Shown: piece by piece, positions 12,120 through 24,444 of the stretch
How the letters are laid out: each line of letters begins with the position of its first letter
Position numbering within the stretch: position 1 is the stretch's first letter
Assembly: GCA_964017185.1 (NCBI GenBank)
Contig: OZ024870.1
Location: forward strand, 56,980,312-57,044,311
Reading direction: 5' to 3'
DNA: 64,000 nt
From: Rugalucina vietnamica
Taxonomy: Eukaryota > Mollusca > Bivalvia > Lucinida > Lucinidae
Notes under the pieces: model-generated
What the model was told of the DNA's origin: nothing
Databases searched by the model: none
What the model saw: only the letters and a program-made list of their open reading frames with translations
Translations under genes and position numbers: made by a program

Positions 12120-13158
12120 TTAGCTCTCCTAGGCGGAAGGTTCAGAGGTGGAAGGCTCAGAGGTGAGCTGATAAGATAAGCATTCTCTTGCGTCCGTCGT
12201 CGTCGCCCACAATGTCAATCATATTCTCTGAAACCACTCACCCTCAAACTTTAATGCGCCGAATTAATAAATAGAGGGTTGCTAAGAAGAACAGAACAGA
12301 TGGCCGCCATTTCAATATACATGTATGGTAGAACGCTTAAAAGTCTTTTTTTTCTCTGGAACCGGTGGACCGATTTCAAATAAACTTGGTATGTAGCATC
12401 GGAGACTATGGTCCATCATTATCTTTTACAAACAATTCATGGCCTTTGGTTGACATTGACCTTTTAAGCAGCATGGCCAAATATGACCACATAGGATTTT
12501 GAAAGGGGAAATGAAAACATTGAATTTTTAGTAGGTTTTGCTTTCTGTTCGTAGATACAGATAACATTGATTTAATGATGCTATGTGAGTATTGAATGCC
12601 AAGATCATGGGCAAAGGTCATTTACATATAAAAAATAAAACTATTTTCTCAGAAACCACATGGTAAATCAAAGCAAAATTTCATGTACAGTTTCCTTGGG
12701 AAGGGTGAACCAAAATTCGTATAATTGAACCAAGCCACTAGAGCAATATGCACATACATGTACATGGATAAAAATTTTATCAAAGTTTCTCTTGAAGCGG
12801 TGGACCGATTTCAATTTAATTGGCATGCAGCATTGAGGTCTCTAGTCCATCGTAGTTTGTATAAATCCCAAGAAATCGGATAAACTTGACCTGTTTTACA
12901 GCATGGTCATATTTGGTCAAACGTGCTTTTCATTGGGAAAAGAGTTAAATGAATTTTCTGAAAGATTTTTAGCATGCGACATGAAAATTGATAGATACAG
13001 ACAGTTTGCTGTGTTTATGAAATTATGTGAGTAATCAAGGTCAAAGTAACTTTTACCTTTTGCCAACATCATCTTGGCCAATCAAACATGACATTGGCCA
13101 AAGGTCATTTTTCAAATCTCAGATGAGCTTTCTTAGGATCATTGGTCCTCTTGTCATT
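12120..13158 (+). mobile_element. HE element, copy 1
   Basis: The start (degenerate TAGCTCTCCTAGG...AGGTGAGCT hairpin) is followed by the family body: a degraded GTCCGTCGTCGTC block, ATGGCCGCCAT, GGAACCGGTGGACCGATTTC and a ...GACCTTGACC... segment. It ends near GGATCATTGGTCCTC. About two internal units are present. Confidence 0.65.
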
Positions 13159-13295
13159 TTAGCTCACCAGAGCCGTCAACCTCTCTAGGTGATCGTAAAG
13201 TATAGGTATATATCGGCATCGTCGTCTACCAGTTTTTAAGATCTTCTCTGAAAACGCTTAGCAATTCAAAGACAAGATTTATGTGTTGTCTCTAA
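13159..13295 (+). mobile_element. HE 5' end fragment
   Basis: Begins TTTTAGCTCACCAGAGCC and continues with the degraded CGTCGTC block, then switches to the RS element near 13300. Same join at 15179-15335. Confidence 0.6.
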
Positions 13296-13305
13296 GGTAA
13301 GCAGA

Positions 13306-13690
13306 TTAATCTATCAACGTTGAGCATGCATAAAAAGCAACGTCAGGGTGGTCGGGTGGGAATATGCCCCCCACCCGCCGCCCCTTGGACATAAAGAAAT
13401 AGATGGGCTGCTTATCTGTCCAGGCAAAACTTCGAAACTACTGACTGAGCATTTGATCACTGGTTACATGTAACCGCTTGGGTCTGTGCCTGCCCAGGAA
13501 AAGTAGTACAAGTCAAACCACCCATGCATATAAGCCATAGTGGCATAGTTGGTTGGTTATACTTGAAGCACTTGTTGGATGTCATGACATCCTAATTTTG
13601 GGTAAAAGTTCTATAAAATAGAGGCAACGTCCCTACATGACCCTTGCTTTTGACTGGGACGCTAAGCATCAATTCAAACAAACAAAATAA
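13306..13690 (+). mobile_element. RS repeat, copy 2
   Basis: Full-length copy with the same landmarks as 4862-5245, ending GGGACGCTAAGCATCAATTC and a CAAACAAACAAAATAATAAA-type tail. Confidence 0.6.
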
Positions 13691-13723
13691 TAAAGCAGCG
13701 CAGTTTATATATTACAAAATCAT

Positions 13724-13958
13724 GAACCTTCACATGAGCAAACCAACAATTTGCATCTGCGAAAACAAAGACGCAGATCAGCTGTGCAGTAACTGCACAG
13801 CTGATCAGCGTCTTTGTTTTCGCCACACGGATAGTACAACCCCTCTTAAATTTAAATCCAAAATTTCAAGCTTCTAGCTTGCTTCTGTGACTGTACAAGC
13901 TGATTTGTGTCGAACCTGGTCAGAAACCCAAATTGTTGGATTTGTCATTCAAAGGCTC
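13724..13958 (+). mobile_element. PAL-A copy 3
   Basis: The left end is degenerate (GAACCTTCACATGAGC). The core hairpin is TGTGCAG...CTGCACA with near-perfect arms. It was duplicated together with copy 4 as part of the 2-kb tandem unit. Confidence 0.75.
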
Positions 13959-15344
13959 ATTAATGTCAATAAAGATGTTTGTTGTTCGATACGTTTCGAA
14001 TTTATTGTTTATGACAGCGGTGCTATTTCAGTACCTAAACTTGTTTTGACACTATTTGTTCCATTATTTGTGTCTTTATTAATAAGTGCAAGAAACAAAT
14101 GGTGAAAAATAGAACCACACACGCCAAGAGAAGATAACAAAATGATAAATGAGCTTGATGGTGGAACTATTTATCATTTGCGTTTTCAGGTTAACAAGTA
14201 ATGATAAATATGCCTTTCATTTCTTATTGATCTTACAAGAAGGAAAACAATCGGTTCCATAATTATATAAAGATGTTAAAATGATGGGAAATCTGGGCAT
14301 CGGTCCTGACATACCTTTTTGTCTGATCACATGAACTACATATACATTTAACTCGTGGTAAAGCCTGCTCGTTTTAAATTGGCATATAGATGTCGGCTTG
14401 TAACGGTTTCATCTATGAGACATTTCTTCTGTAAATTGAACATTTGTCTTATGAACGTTTCGTCGAATAAACATTACTGGAAATTGTTACAGGAAGACAC
14501 TCAGACATTACTGTATTCACACAATTCAAAGATTGAAATGAAGTTTTTAGTAGGTTTGCTTTGTGTTGGTAGATACAGATAACATTGATTTAATGAGGCT
14601 ATGTGAGTATTGAATGTCAAGGTCATGAGCGAAGGTCATTTACATATAAAAATTAAACCATTCTCTCAGAAACCACATGGTAAATCAAACCAAAGTTCCA
14701 CGTACAGTTTCCACGGAAGGGTGAACCAAATTTTGTATAATTGAACCAAGCCACTAGACCAATATGCACATACATGTACATGGATAAATACTTTATCAAA
14801 TTTTCTCTTGAACCGGTGGACCGATTTCAATTTAACTGGCATGTAGCATTGAGGTCTCCAGTCCATCGAAGTTTGTATAAATCCCTAAAAATCGAATAAA
14901 CTTGACCTGTTTTACAGCATGATCAAATTTTGGCAAAAAGGTTTTTCATTGGGAAAAGAGTTTATTGAATTTTTAGAAAGACTTATAGCATGTGACATGA
15001 AAAATGATAGATACAGACAGTTTAGCGTGTTTATGAAATTATGTAAGTAATCAAGGTCAAAGTTACTTTTACCTTTTGCCAACATCATCTTGGCCAATCA
15101 AACATGACACTGGCCAAAGGTCATTTTTCAAATCTCAGATGAGCTTCTTAAAGAAGGATCATTGGTCCTCTTGTCATTTTAGCTTATCAGAGCCATCAAT
15201 CTTTCTAGGTGATCTTAAATTATAGGTATATACATGTATCGGCATTGCCGTCTTTCCGTCGTCGTCTACCAGTTTTAAAGATCTTCTCTGAAAACGCTTG
15301 GCAATTCAAAGACAAAATTTATGTGTAGTCTCTTAGGTAAGCAG

Positions 15345-15725
15345 ATTAACCTACCAACGTTTATCATGCATAAAAAGCAACGTAAGGGTGGTCGGATGGG
15401 AATATGGGCCCGGGCCGCCCCTTGGACCTAACGAGATAGATTGGCTGCTTATCTGTCCAGACAAAGCTTCGAAGCTACTGAGCATTTGGTTACTGGTTAC
15501 ATGTTACCGCTCAGGTCTGTGCCTGCCCAGGAAAAGTGTTACAAATCAAACCACCCATGCATATAAGCCATAATGGCATAGTTGGTTGGTTATACTAGAT
15601 ATATATATGTCATGACATACATGTACTAATTTTGGGTAAAAGTTCCATAAAATGGAGGCAACGTCCCGACATGACCATTGCTTTTGACTTGGACGCTAAG
15701 CATCAATTCAAACAAACATAATAAT
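15345..15725 (+). mobile_element. RS repeat, copy 3
   Basis: Same landmarks as copies 1 and 2, with a small insertion of ATATATAT-type sequence near 15600. Confidence 0.6.
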
Positions 15726-15767
15726 AAATAATAATAAACAGTTTATATATTACAAAATGAACAAAAT

Positions 15768-15998
15768 GAACCTCGCATGAGAAAACCAACAATTTGCATC
15801 TGCGAAAACAAAGACGCAGATCAGCTGTGCAGAAACTGCACTGCTGATCAGCGTCTTTGTTTTCGCCACACGGATAGTACAATCCATCCTCTTAAATCCG
15901 AAAATTCAAGCTTCTAGCCTGCTTCTGTGACTTGAAAACCTGGTTTGTGTCGAACCTGTTCGGAAACCCAAATTGTTGGTTTTGTCATTCAAAGGCTC
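15768..15998 (+). mobile_element. PAL-A copy 4
   Basis: Flanked by AAAT on both sides (15764-15767; 15999-16002). The paralogous block at ~5265 has the uninterrupted site ACAAAATGTCAATAC, which proves the insertion and its 4-bp duplication. TGTGCAG arm class with two apex mismatches. Confidence 0.85.
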
Positions 15999-16699
15999 AA
16001 ATGTCAATAAAGATGTTTGTTGTTTAATACGTTTCGAATTTTTTGTTTATGACAGCGATGCTATTTCAGTACCTACACTTGTTTTGACGCAATTTGTTCC
16101 ATTAGTTGTGTCTTTATTAATAAGTGCAAAAAACAAATTGTGAAAAATATAACCGAACACGCCAAGAGAAGATAACAAAATGATAAATGAGCTTGATGGT
16201 GGTACTATCTATCATTTACGTTTTCAGGTTAACAAGTAATGATAAATATGCCTTTATTTCTTATTGATCTTACAAGGAGGAAAACAATCGGTTCCATAAT
16301 TATATAAAGATAGTAAAATTATGGAAAATTCGGGTATGTGTTCTGACAGGCCTATTTGTCTGATTCACATGCGCTACATATACATTTAGCTCCTGGTAAA
16401 GCCTGCTCGTTTAAAATTTGCGTATAGGTGTCTCTTTTAAACGGTTTCATCTAATAATAGTATGAGACATTTGTCTTATGAAAGTTTCGTCGAATAAACA
16501 TTACTGAAACTGTTTACAGGCAGACACTCAGACATAACTTAATTCACACAATTCAAAGATCGAAATAAAGTCTCTTCAAGGCAGGGACTCTGTAAGATGT
16601 TCTCCCGGAAGAAATTCGAATACGTGCTTTATGAATAAGTGGACCGTTCTCTTTCGAACGCTAGGAAGGAAGACCCTATCTGTACAAACGTACATGTAC

Positions 16700-16965
16700 G
16701 TCATGAGTAAGCCGTACAGTTCTGTTTATGCTTCTACTGAAACATGATGACATGTCGGTTCTGATCCCAAGTATGTTGAATCTGTCGAGTTCGTCTGAGT
16801 CAGACGACTCACAAACATGATGCTCTGCCATTCTTGTTGAAAGGTAGTTCGCGCACGTTTGGAAGAATTTCGATGTCCATTTATCTTTCTATCCAGCTCA
16901 TCCATAAAATGCCCCATTGTGTTCGAATATTAATCCTGCAACATAGATAGACAGTCCATGGCACT
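16700..16965 (-). pseudogene. decayed copy of the 5926-6243 open frame
   Basis: Contains the counterparts of the copy-1 protein in two frames: DELDRKINGHRNSSK in one, then NYLSTRMAEH and SDELDRFNI in another. A stop follows the ninth codon of the equivalent start and a small deletion shifts the frame. The possible GT donor of copy 1 is AT here. Confidence 0.5.
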
Positions 16966-17239
16966 GACACCGAGCTGTCTAAGAAAGTCATGAGGTTCTT
17001 AAGTAGAATCAGAATCAGAATAGTTTACTGGTGAAACGTCAAATAGAAAATACCACACCAGGGGGATGTGGCTTGACCGGAGGGAGTTTATTAGTCCCGA
17101 GCTCTCACAAGAGAAGTTAATTTAGACACACAATCATCTAACATTTCAGCACATTCCTATCGAGCATTATCGTGCTGAAAAATCAGGCCCTGCGGTTGAC
17201 TTTTACGTCGAAGAAGCATATACATGTACATGTGTGTAA

Positions 17240-17560
17240 AGCACTTCAATGAAGCGAGGAGCAGTATTCAATCAAGAATCACAAAATCTGCACGAATTCA
17301 GTCATCAATGGCGCCCAATACAATGACGCTACCACCACCAAACCCATTGTGTTTCACTAAGCATTCGTTTCTGCGACGATAACAACGCATCTTTAAAACT
17401 TAAATTGATTCGAGACTCGTCCAAAAATAACTCTGGTCCAGTTTCGACGTTTCGTTACTGGGCCTAGGCCACTGTGCCGTCTTTGACCTTCGTATGGCCT
17501 ATGCTAAAGAATGCAATGTTGTACAATATATTCACTCTGAAATTATTGTAAGCCAGATCG
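17240..17560 (-). pseudogene. Tc1/mariner-type transposase relic
   Basis: On the minus strand, translated pieces in changing frames show the order NWTRVIF, DESRINLS (17411-17421), then GFGGGSVIVLGAI (around 17320-17350). These resemble the conserved core of Tc1-like transposases, around the second catalytic aspartate and the following glycine-rich stretch. At least one frameshift separates NWTRVIF from DES, and stops are present. The N and C termini are missing, and no terminal inverted repeats were identified in the ~640-bp insertion. Inactive. Confidence 0.6.
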
Positions 17561-18378
17561 TATGAAAAACATGTTCAATATCATAAGCCACCCCACCCCT
17601 CCACCCCCGTCATCAACAGTAGTTTCTCCTTTGCGGCTTTTAAGCGTGCTGGCCAATTTGATAACTACAGTCGTCTTCTGTAGATGAACAAGCTATGTTG
17701 AATCCTCACTGTTTGGTATTCACGTAAGATTTTGTGTATATACAATAGAACTCAACAAGTGACAGCCATTGCAAGTCAAAGACTGAAATGTGACTGATTC
17801 TACTTTATTTGGCACACTTAGCCAGACAATTATCTGTCATAGTTCAAGTGATACGACGACTCTGCCGCTCCTAATAATTCCGCATTTACCACATAATCTT
17901 GTAAATTTTGTTACATCAGCTGTAAATCAAATATTTATGACAGGCGAACGTAATGGAAAACCAATCCTATATTTGATGACGGTCTTAAAATCGCGGACAG
18001 CAAATGTCATCTACAAGCGGGAAGTTCTTGGAGTTTCAGTCATTGTGAAGATTGGCGTTATGCAGCACGACATTATCAAACCCCATTGCTAGTTGATGAA
18101 GTTCTGAACCATCAGTAATCTCATCTGTAAGTGTATTTGTACCCTTAACAGCGTCATCCGCATTTCATTTTTGTTCTACAGGATAAACAGCCTGGGCCCA
18201 GGGCCCAATTGTTCAAAATTAATAACATTGTTAGTAAACGATTCGTTAAAATTTCAAACATCAATATTACAAATACATTGTTAATTTTTGTTGATGAAAT
18301 GTGAGAATCCTTTGCAATGCTGTCACAACAACGCAATCTGGTATTTTTGAAGAAATGATTTTGGCTTCTAGATATTTA

Positions 18379-18660
18379 GCTCACCTGAGCTGGAGGCTTT
18401 AACTCACTTGGGCTTAAGGCTCATAGGTGAGCCTATAAACAACCCGGGTCACATGACCAAGATGGGCGCCATGCATATATACACTGTATGGACTTTGAAA
18501 AACAATTGTCGCCAGGGATTGGTCTATCCATGCCCAGGTCAATATACATATACACTCAGCCAAAGTTCTAAGCTTTCACCTTCAAATCACTATACTTCCC
18601 ATAGAAAGGGTATTTTAGCTTCGTCACCATGTTCAATTGAATTATAGTGTGCCAGTTTGG
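18379..18660 (+). mobile_element. HE 5' fragment
   Basis: Begins TAGCTCACCTGAGCTGG, has the closing CATAGGTGAGC, then ACATGACCAAGATGG. The later part is divergent, with no 3' end. Confidence 0.5.
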
Positions 18661-19234
18661 ACGTCCTCACCGTCAATTTAATTTGCCATTCAAATACATG
18701 GGACGGAAGCGGAACCATAAGCATGTCAATAGAAGAGTTTTCGCTTATACGTGTTTGTGATACACGAAACCATGGCTACAGAGTCAACCTCATGGGTAAT
18801 TTAATGGGCATAGGTGTTAGAATTTTCGCTTCAAATAAAAATAAACAGAGCTCCTTTTCACATATCATATGCATAAGTTTTTTAAATACTACATAGCGCA
18901 TACCGTCTTTATTAAAAGACTTAGTCTAACAGTACGGTTAGCACATGGCGTCAAATAGGCATTCTGACAAAATGCATGTACAATAATATCCAGAGCTTTT
19001 GGAAAGTGAAAGCATACTTAATACAAGCATATCGAAAAACAGCAAAAATACACATGATTGCGAACTAGAGGGGTACGATTACGGTACGGGTGATACAATA
19101 ATAATAACTGGACATTTTTGGATGTTTTTTCTAAGTGACAACTCTCAATATGATATTCCAAAGTATGGTAATAAAATATTGCTGAATAATTATTATTTAT
19201 CTTGAAATCTAAAATGTTCAAAGTGACCGCTTAG
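18661..19234. other. unassigned intergenic DNA
   Basis: No supported gene; two short open frames on opposite strands near 19000-19220 overlap each other and lack coding character. Confidence 0.3.
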
Positions 19235-19470
19235 AACTTTGGTTGAATGTATATCTCTTGATCTATCAAAGTTAAATTTAATGTGAAGCATCTATAGGAT
19301 AGGAGAACTAATGTGTTTATAAATAACCAAGGTCACATGACCAACATGGCCGCCATTCTCATTATACGATAAAATCCCTTCAAATATCTTCTTTTGGTCC
19401 CTGTCCAGTGCCATTCTTTAGGCCAAATGACATTGGAAGGGAAAGCCTTGCAGGAAATGGGTAAAAAAAC
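19235..19470 (+). mobile_element. HE internal fragment
   Basis: Contains CACATGACCAACATGGCCGCC and the CATTGGAAGGGAAAGCCTTG segment of the family. Neither end is present. Confidence 0.5.
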
Positions 19471-19879
19471 ATTCTAGAATATAAAATAAGACATTTGGCA
19501 ACAAAATTACTAAAGGGTAGTGTGCATTTTTCAAGCCACAGGATTCTGAACGAGACCTCTTAACAAAATATTCAAAATGAAGAAATATCCATGTATTTGT
19601 TATTTCCTTCATATATAAATGTCCTGAACACAAATACATCAAATGTTTTCACAGATCGTTTTATTCCCGCGCGGAAGTAGTCTATTTATGGCCATAAACA
19701 CACAACAATGTACATATTGGCGCGGTGTATGAAATTGTACGTATTATTGTTTACCATCCTACCCCCTAACTTGAAAAGTTGGTAAATATCAGAATTTATT
19801 ATTGAGCAAAACCAGCATTTGTAGATTCAAACTTTTTCTTGTATTTTCGCATAATGTAGAACTTGACCAGATTGTTTGA

Positions 19880-20945
19880 ATAAGGTGAGCTTATAGTATA
19901 CCCAGGATGCTCCGTCATCGTTGTGGTCGTTGTCATCCATACTGTTCAAACGTCTGCTCCTCTGAAACCGCTGGGCCACTCAAAGCCAACCTTCACATGG
20001 AGCATCCTTAGTCAGGGGTAACCAAAGTTTGTATAAATGGTTCAGGTCACTTTACCAAGATGGCCACCATGCCCATATATGGTAAAAACCTTAAAAAGCT
20101 TCTCATCCGGAACCGGTGGAACCGCCATGCCCAAATATGGTGAAAACCTTAAACATCTTCTCCAGAACCGGTGGACCGATTTCAACGATTTGGTATGTAG
20201 CATCAGTGACTGGCCATCACAGTTTATATAAATCATGACCTTGAGATGACCTTGACCTATTTTACTGCAAAATCAATTCTGGTCACATAGGTTTTACAAT
20301 GTAAAAAAGTGAAAACAGTAGATTTTTCAGGATGTTTTTTAGCCTGTGACCTGAAAGTTGGCAGATTTAGACAACATATTGAGCTTGTGAAATTATGTGA
20401 GTATTCAAGGTCAAGGCCAACGGTCATTTATATATTCTCAGAAACCGCTTGACCAATCGAAGCCAAATTTTATATGAAGTGTCTTTAAAAGGGGGATTAA
20501 AATTTATATAAATCGTCCAGGTCACATGACCAAGATGGACGCCATGCCCATATATGGTAAAAACCTTAAAAATCTTCTTCTCTGGGCCGGTGGACTGATT
20601 TCATTGAATCTTGGTATATAGCATCAGTGACTCTTGCCCATTATATTTTTTATAAATCATGACCTTGGTGGACCTTGGCCTATTAACCAGCAAGGTCAAA
20701 TATTGTTCTGTGGGTTTTTCAATGGGAAAAAGTGGAAACATTGGATTTTCCTGAAAGTTTTGTAGCCTGTGACCTGAAAATTGGTAGATACAGACAGACA
20801 ACAGTGTTAATATTAAATTATGTGAGTATTTAAGGTCATGTTTACTTTTTACCTTGCAAATATGACCTTTGCAAAGGGTCATTTATCACATACCAAACCT
20901 CAGGTTAGCGATATCATGACCATTGGTACATTGGTTGAGCATTTT
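19880..20945 (+). mobile_element. HE element with two internal units
   Basis: Starts near AGGTGAGCTTATAG and has the CGTCATCGTTGTGGTCG block. It then shows repeated ACCAAGATGG, CCCATATATGG and AACCGGTGG landmarks, and ends near ACCTCAGGTTAGCG. Confidence 0.65.
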
Positions 20946-21329
20946 CTGCTATTTTATTTCTTCGATCTCATTTTATAAAACCACACAAACGTTCTAACAA
21001 TCACACCTCAAACGTTAGCATAACTAATGTTAAGAGCTAAAGAGGCTGAACGACAGTGGCACGCATGTCAAAGTGAACTGTCCCTACACTAAGTCTAATG
21101 CTATGACAGCACCAATGTGACAGCACGCCAATATGTTGTAATACATACAAAACATGCGGAAACTGTTGCTTGCTCTGTTAAAATTTTCTAACCAAACATA
21201 ACTAGTAGTTCCTGAGCTGGCTAAAGTCTAACCCAGTAATGTTTAGAATTTATTGCGTTCTTGCATGAAATACGATTCAGTTATCCTTATCACGCAATTA
21301 AATTTAACCTGGTATATTCATTTCTTTTG

Positions 21330-21735
21330 CCGGATGGACTGACCATTGGATTTTTGGTTAACCGCTCAGGTGCTCAACACAGGAAAAGTGGTTTCAAATC
21401 AAACCATCCATAAATACATCATGCCTTAGTGTCTTACTAGGGTGGTTATATTTGAAACACTTTTTAGATGTCATGACGTCCTTATTTTGGGTAAATGTCC
21501 CATAAAATGGAGGCAACGTGAATGGGACTGTTGAATGGGACGTTAAACATCAATGTAAACAAAAAACTTCTCTATTGTCAATTAATTATATGTTTGGATC
21601 TATTTGAAACACTTTTGGATGCCATGGTGTCCTAATTTTGTGTAAAAGTCCCATAATGGAGGCAACGTGAATGGGACTGTTGAAGGGGGGGGTTGAACTT
21701 CAATTTAAACAAAAATATTCTCTATTGTCAATGTC
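21330..21735 (+). mobile_element. RS repeat with duplicated 3' end
   Basis: An RS 3' half (GGAAAAGTGGTTTCAAATC to GGGACGTTAAACATCAATG) is followed by a second copy of its last ~140 bases (about 21600-21735), giving two tails in tandem. Confidence 0.6.
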
Positions 21736-21757
21736 ACCATAGTCCGCGAGTTTATTT

Positions 21758-21900
21758 CTGTCGATGAGTTTTGTCAGCGAGTTGTTATTCGGTCAGTTGT
21801 CTGTCAGTGAGTTTTTGTCAGCGAGTAGTTTCGGTCAGATGTCTGTCGGTGAGTTTTTGTCAGCGAGTAGTTTCGGTCAGTTGTCTGTCGGTAAGTTTTT
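21758..21900 (+). repeat. 42-bp minisatellite, ~3.4 units
   Basis: The unit is built from TGTCAGTGAGTTTTTGTCAGC and AGTAGTTTCGGTCAG pieces. The 42-base period is a multiple of three, so it stays open and encodes a 14-residue repeat with SVGEFLSASSFGQ. No gene context. Confidence 0.7.
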
Positions 21901-22114
21901 GTGTTACATAAATACATGTGAGTTATCTATAGCTTCTTTTCTTTGATTTTGAATCAGAGGTCACAGGATAAGAAATTCTGGAATTAAACGCTCAGGTGTT
22001 TAACGGCTGATCAAAAAGGAGTAAAGCCAAGTTACCTGAAAGGATACTAAATTTCCCTCAAGCCTGCCACATTCCTTATAAAACACAGTATGGTATCAGA
22101 ACATCACGGATTGC

Positions 22115-22610
22115 TTGTTTTAGCTCACAGGTGAGCCAGGCATCCGGCGTCCGTCCATGCGTCTTCCATCATCGTCCGTCCACCATTATCAAAGAACTTC
22201 TTCTCTGAAACCTCTTGACCAAGCAAAGCGAAATTTTACATTAAGCATCTATAGGAAGGTTGAACCAACGTGTTTATAAATAACCCATGTCACATGACAA
22301 ATATGGCCGCCGTGCTCATATAGGTAAAAAAAATACATGCATCAATCTTCTTCTCCGGACCGATTTCAATGAATTTTGGAATGTTTTAGTCCCGAAAGAC
22401 TACGATGTTTTTATAAATCATGACGCTGTAATCACCTTGACCTTTCTACAAGGTCAACATAGGTCGCCCATGCATTTGAATGGGGAAATTGTTAAAATGC
22501 CATTTGAAGGGCAAAACTTGCAGGAAATGGACTTAAGATTCGGAAAACATTTAGACCTCAATAGTCGGTCTGCCCCCACCCCAGGGCAATTTACATGTAC
22601 AGCTCCGTTT
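22115..22610 (+). mobile_element. HE 5' part
   Basis: TTTTAGCTCACAGGTGAGC start, CGTCCGTCC block, ATGGCCGCC segment. The 108-residue open frame across it is repeat-derived. It breaks into unrelated sequence near 22610. Confidence 0.6.
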
Positions 22611-23640
22611 TAAAAATAACATACCCCCTGCAATTTCGCAAAATAAATTGACCCCTTCATCTGCATTGCGTCGACTGTAAATCTGGCGTATATTATTTTT
22701 TACATTTTGTGTAATTGTTCATGTGTGTTAAAATGGTATTTTGTTAATATGTAGTTAATATTGATCATGAGAAGTCCAATCGGATAGGACGCTGCCTATG
22801 AAATGTACCAAAATTATGGCAGATTATTACTCAGTGTTTCAAGTCTCGGCGATTGGTAAACATCTATTTTAGACACATTAAAACTTGCATCACAATCGCA
22901 AAACGTTTAAAGTACTGAATTATAATCAGATACACGCTGTATCTAAACTGCTCTTACTGTGCATTTAATTATTTTTACTGTGATCTCTTGCGTTTAACAT
23001 TTCTTTCCAAGATTCATTGTATATATAAGACGCACGAGTCACAGTATTTCAATCAACTATCTCCACATACCAACATACCATGATTTCATGAAAATGTATG
23101 AGAAGGCCATAAAATTTTAGTAACTTGAAATATTGCTTAATACATGTACGCGTTTGTACACGTTTCAGGGGATGCAACTTTGGCGAAACTGGCTATTAAT
23201 AATAATGTCGTTTGTTATTTCTTAGATTCTAATCTCAAACGCATTTTAAATGTATTGAATTGCGCACAATAAACATGATATATGTGGTAAAACATGCATT
23301 TGCAAGGTAGTTGTATACAAGGAAGTTAATACATTTAAGTTTCAAGGAGGTTGATACATATCAGTTTCATTTTCTGTTTCTGTACTTATGTGAATGTGCA
23401 GTTAGTTTAAGGGTGTCTGAAATAGATGGCAATGCATAATATTCATGTCAGAAAGTGACAGTATTCACAGTGCTTACTGTACATAATATGAAATGCCGAA
23501 ACTTGAAACAATGACTTAAAATCTGCCAGAATTTTTATATGCGACGAAGGCAGCTTCCTCTCACATCGGACTGTTCATGATCGAAATAAGTTAAATACAG
23601 ATTTAACACATATAAACACATATACAATATGTAAAAGTTT
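22611..23640. other. unique AT-rich DNA
   Basis: No gene or repeat recognised. It separates two HE pieces and may be an insertion within one element. Confidence 0.3.
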
Positions 23641-24430
23641 CAGTCAAGCCAATTCAACAGCATTTGGGCCTAAAAATCTACAATGTGTTTATAAATCATG
23701 ACCCTGTGATGACCTTGACTTATTTTATGGCAAGGTCATCATAGGTCGCTCATGCATTTGAATTGGGGAAAATTGTTAAAATGTTATTTGAAGGGCAAAG
23801 CTGGCAGGAAATGGGCAAATGGACTTAAATCTTCGGAAGATTTAAGACTCTGGAAAAATATGTGCATGTATATAAACATAATAGTATTCAAAGATCATTT
23901 TCTCCAAAACCCCTTGGTCAATCAGTCAAATTTGAGCCGCATCGTGAGAAAACCGGATTATTGCCTATGCGAAAACAAAGGCGCAGATCAGCTTCGCAGT
24001 AACTGCGAAGCTGATCAGCGCCTTTGTTTTCGCTACACGGATAGTACAATTCCTCTTCTACTTAAATCCGAAATTTCAAGCTTCTAGCTCTTTTCTAAGC
24101 TTGTACAGGCCGGTTTGTGTCGGACCTGGTCGGAAACCCCGAAGACCGGTTTTCTCGCGTCGCGGCTTATTTTATAGGAAGCATTTAAATGAAAGGAGAA
24201 CCAATTAGTTTATAAATAATGCAGGTCACATGACCAAGATGGCTACAATGCCTATATATGGTAGAACGCCTTCTAAAATCTTCTTCTTTGGAACTACTGA
24301 ACCTGTTACAATGAAACTTGACACGTAGCAATTGGGGACAAAGTACTACATTGTGTTTATGAATAATGACCATGTGGTGACTGAGCACAGATCCTCTACT
24401 TACATAATTCAGCCATTTTACTGTCAGAGA
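23640..24430 (+). mobile_element. HE fragments split by PAL-A
   Basis: HE body sequence to 23929, PAL-A, then continuation from 24173 (CATGACCAAGATGGCTAC) to about 24430. Joining the flanks restores the family order, with AATTTTAT at the join. Confidence 0.6.
23934..24168 (+). mobile_element. PAL-A copy 5
   Basis: 235 bp, flanked by ATTT on both sides (23930-23933; 24169-24172), inserted into an HE element. Perfect TTCGCAG/CTGCGAA core arms. Confidence 0.85.
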
Positions 24431-24444
24431 TCTAGGTGTTATAT

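Larger units (their letters stand above)
12525..14540 (+). repeat. tandem duplication, unit 1 (~2.02 kb)
   Basis: Runs from the middle of an HE element (TTAGTAGG and onward) through the HE 5' fragment, the RS element and PAL-A to a GATTGAAATGAAG junction. The adjacent unit from 14541 repeats the same order at an offset of ~2020-2040 bases. Confidence 0.75.
14541..16560 (+). repeat. tandem duplication, unit 2 (~2.02 kb)
   Basis: Repeats 12525-14540 in the same order: HE 3' part to 15178, HE 5' fragment 15179-15335, RS 15345-15725, PAL-A 15768-15998. It then continues beyond unit 1 into the sequence shared with 5800-6725. Confidence 0.75.
15340..18030 (+). repeat. segmental duplication, copy 3
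   Basis: Matches 4860-6725 but carries PAL-A at 15768-15998 and a ~640-bp insertion at about 16970-17605 that includes a Tc1-like relic. Confidence 0.7.

Noticed and set aside
19000..19221. Pair of overlapping short genes on opposite strands
   Set aside because: Both are AT-rich chance frames without start context or similarity to one another.
22287..22613. 108-residue plus-strand protein
   Set aside because: Lies wholly within an HE repeat body.
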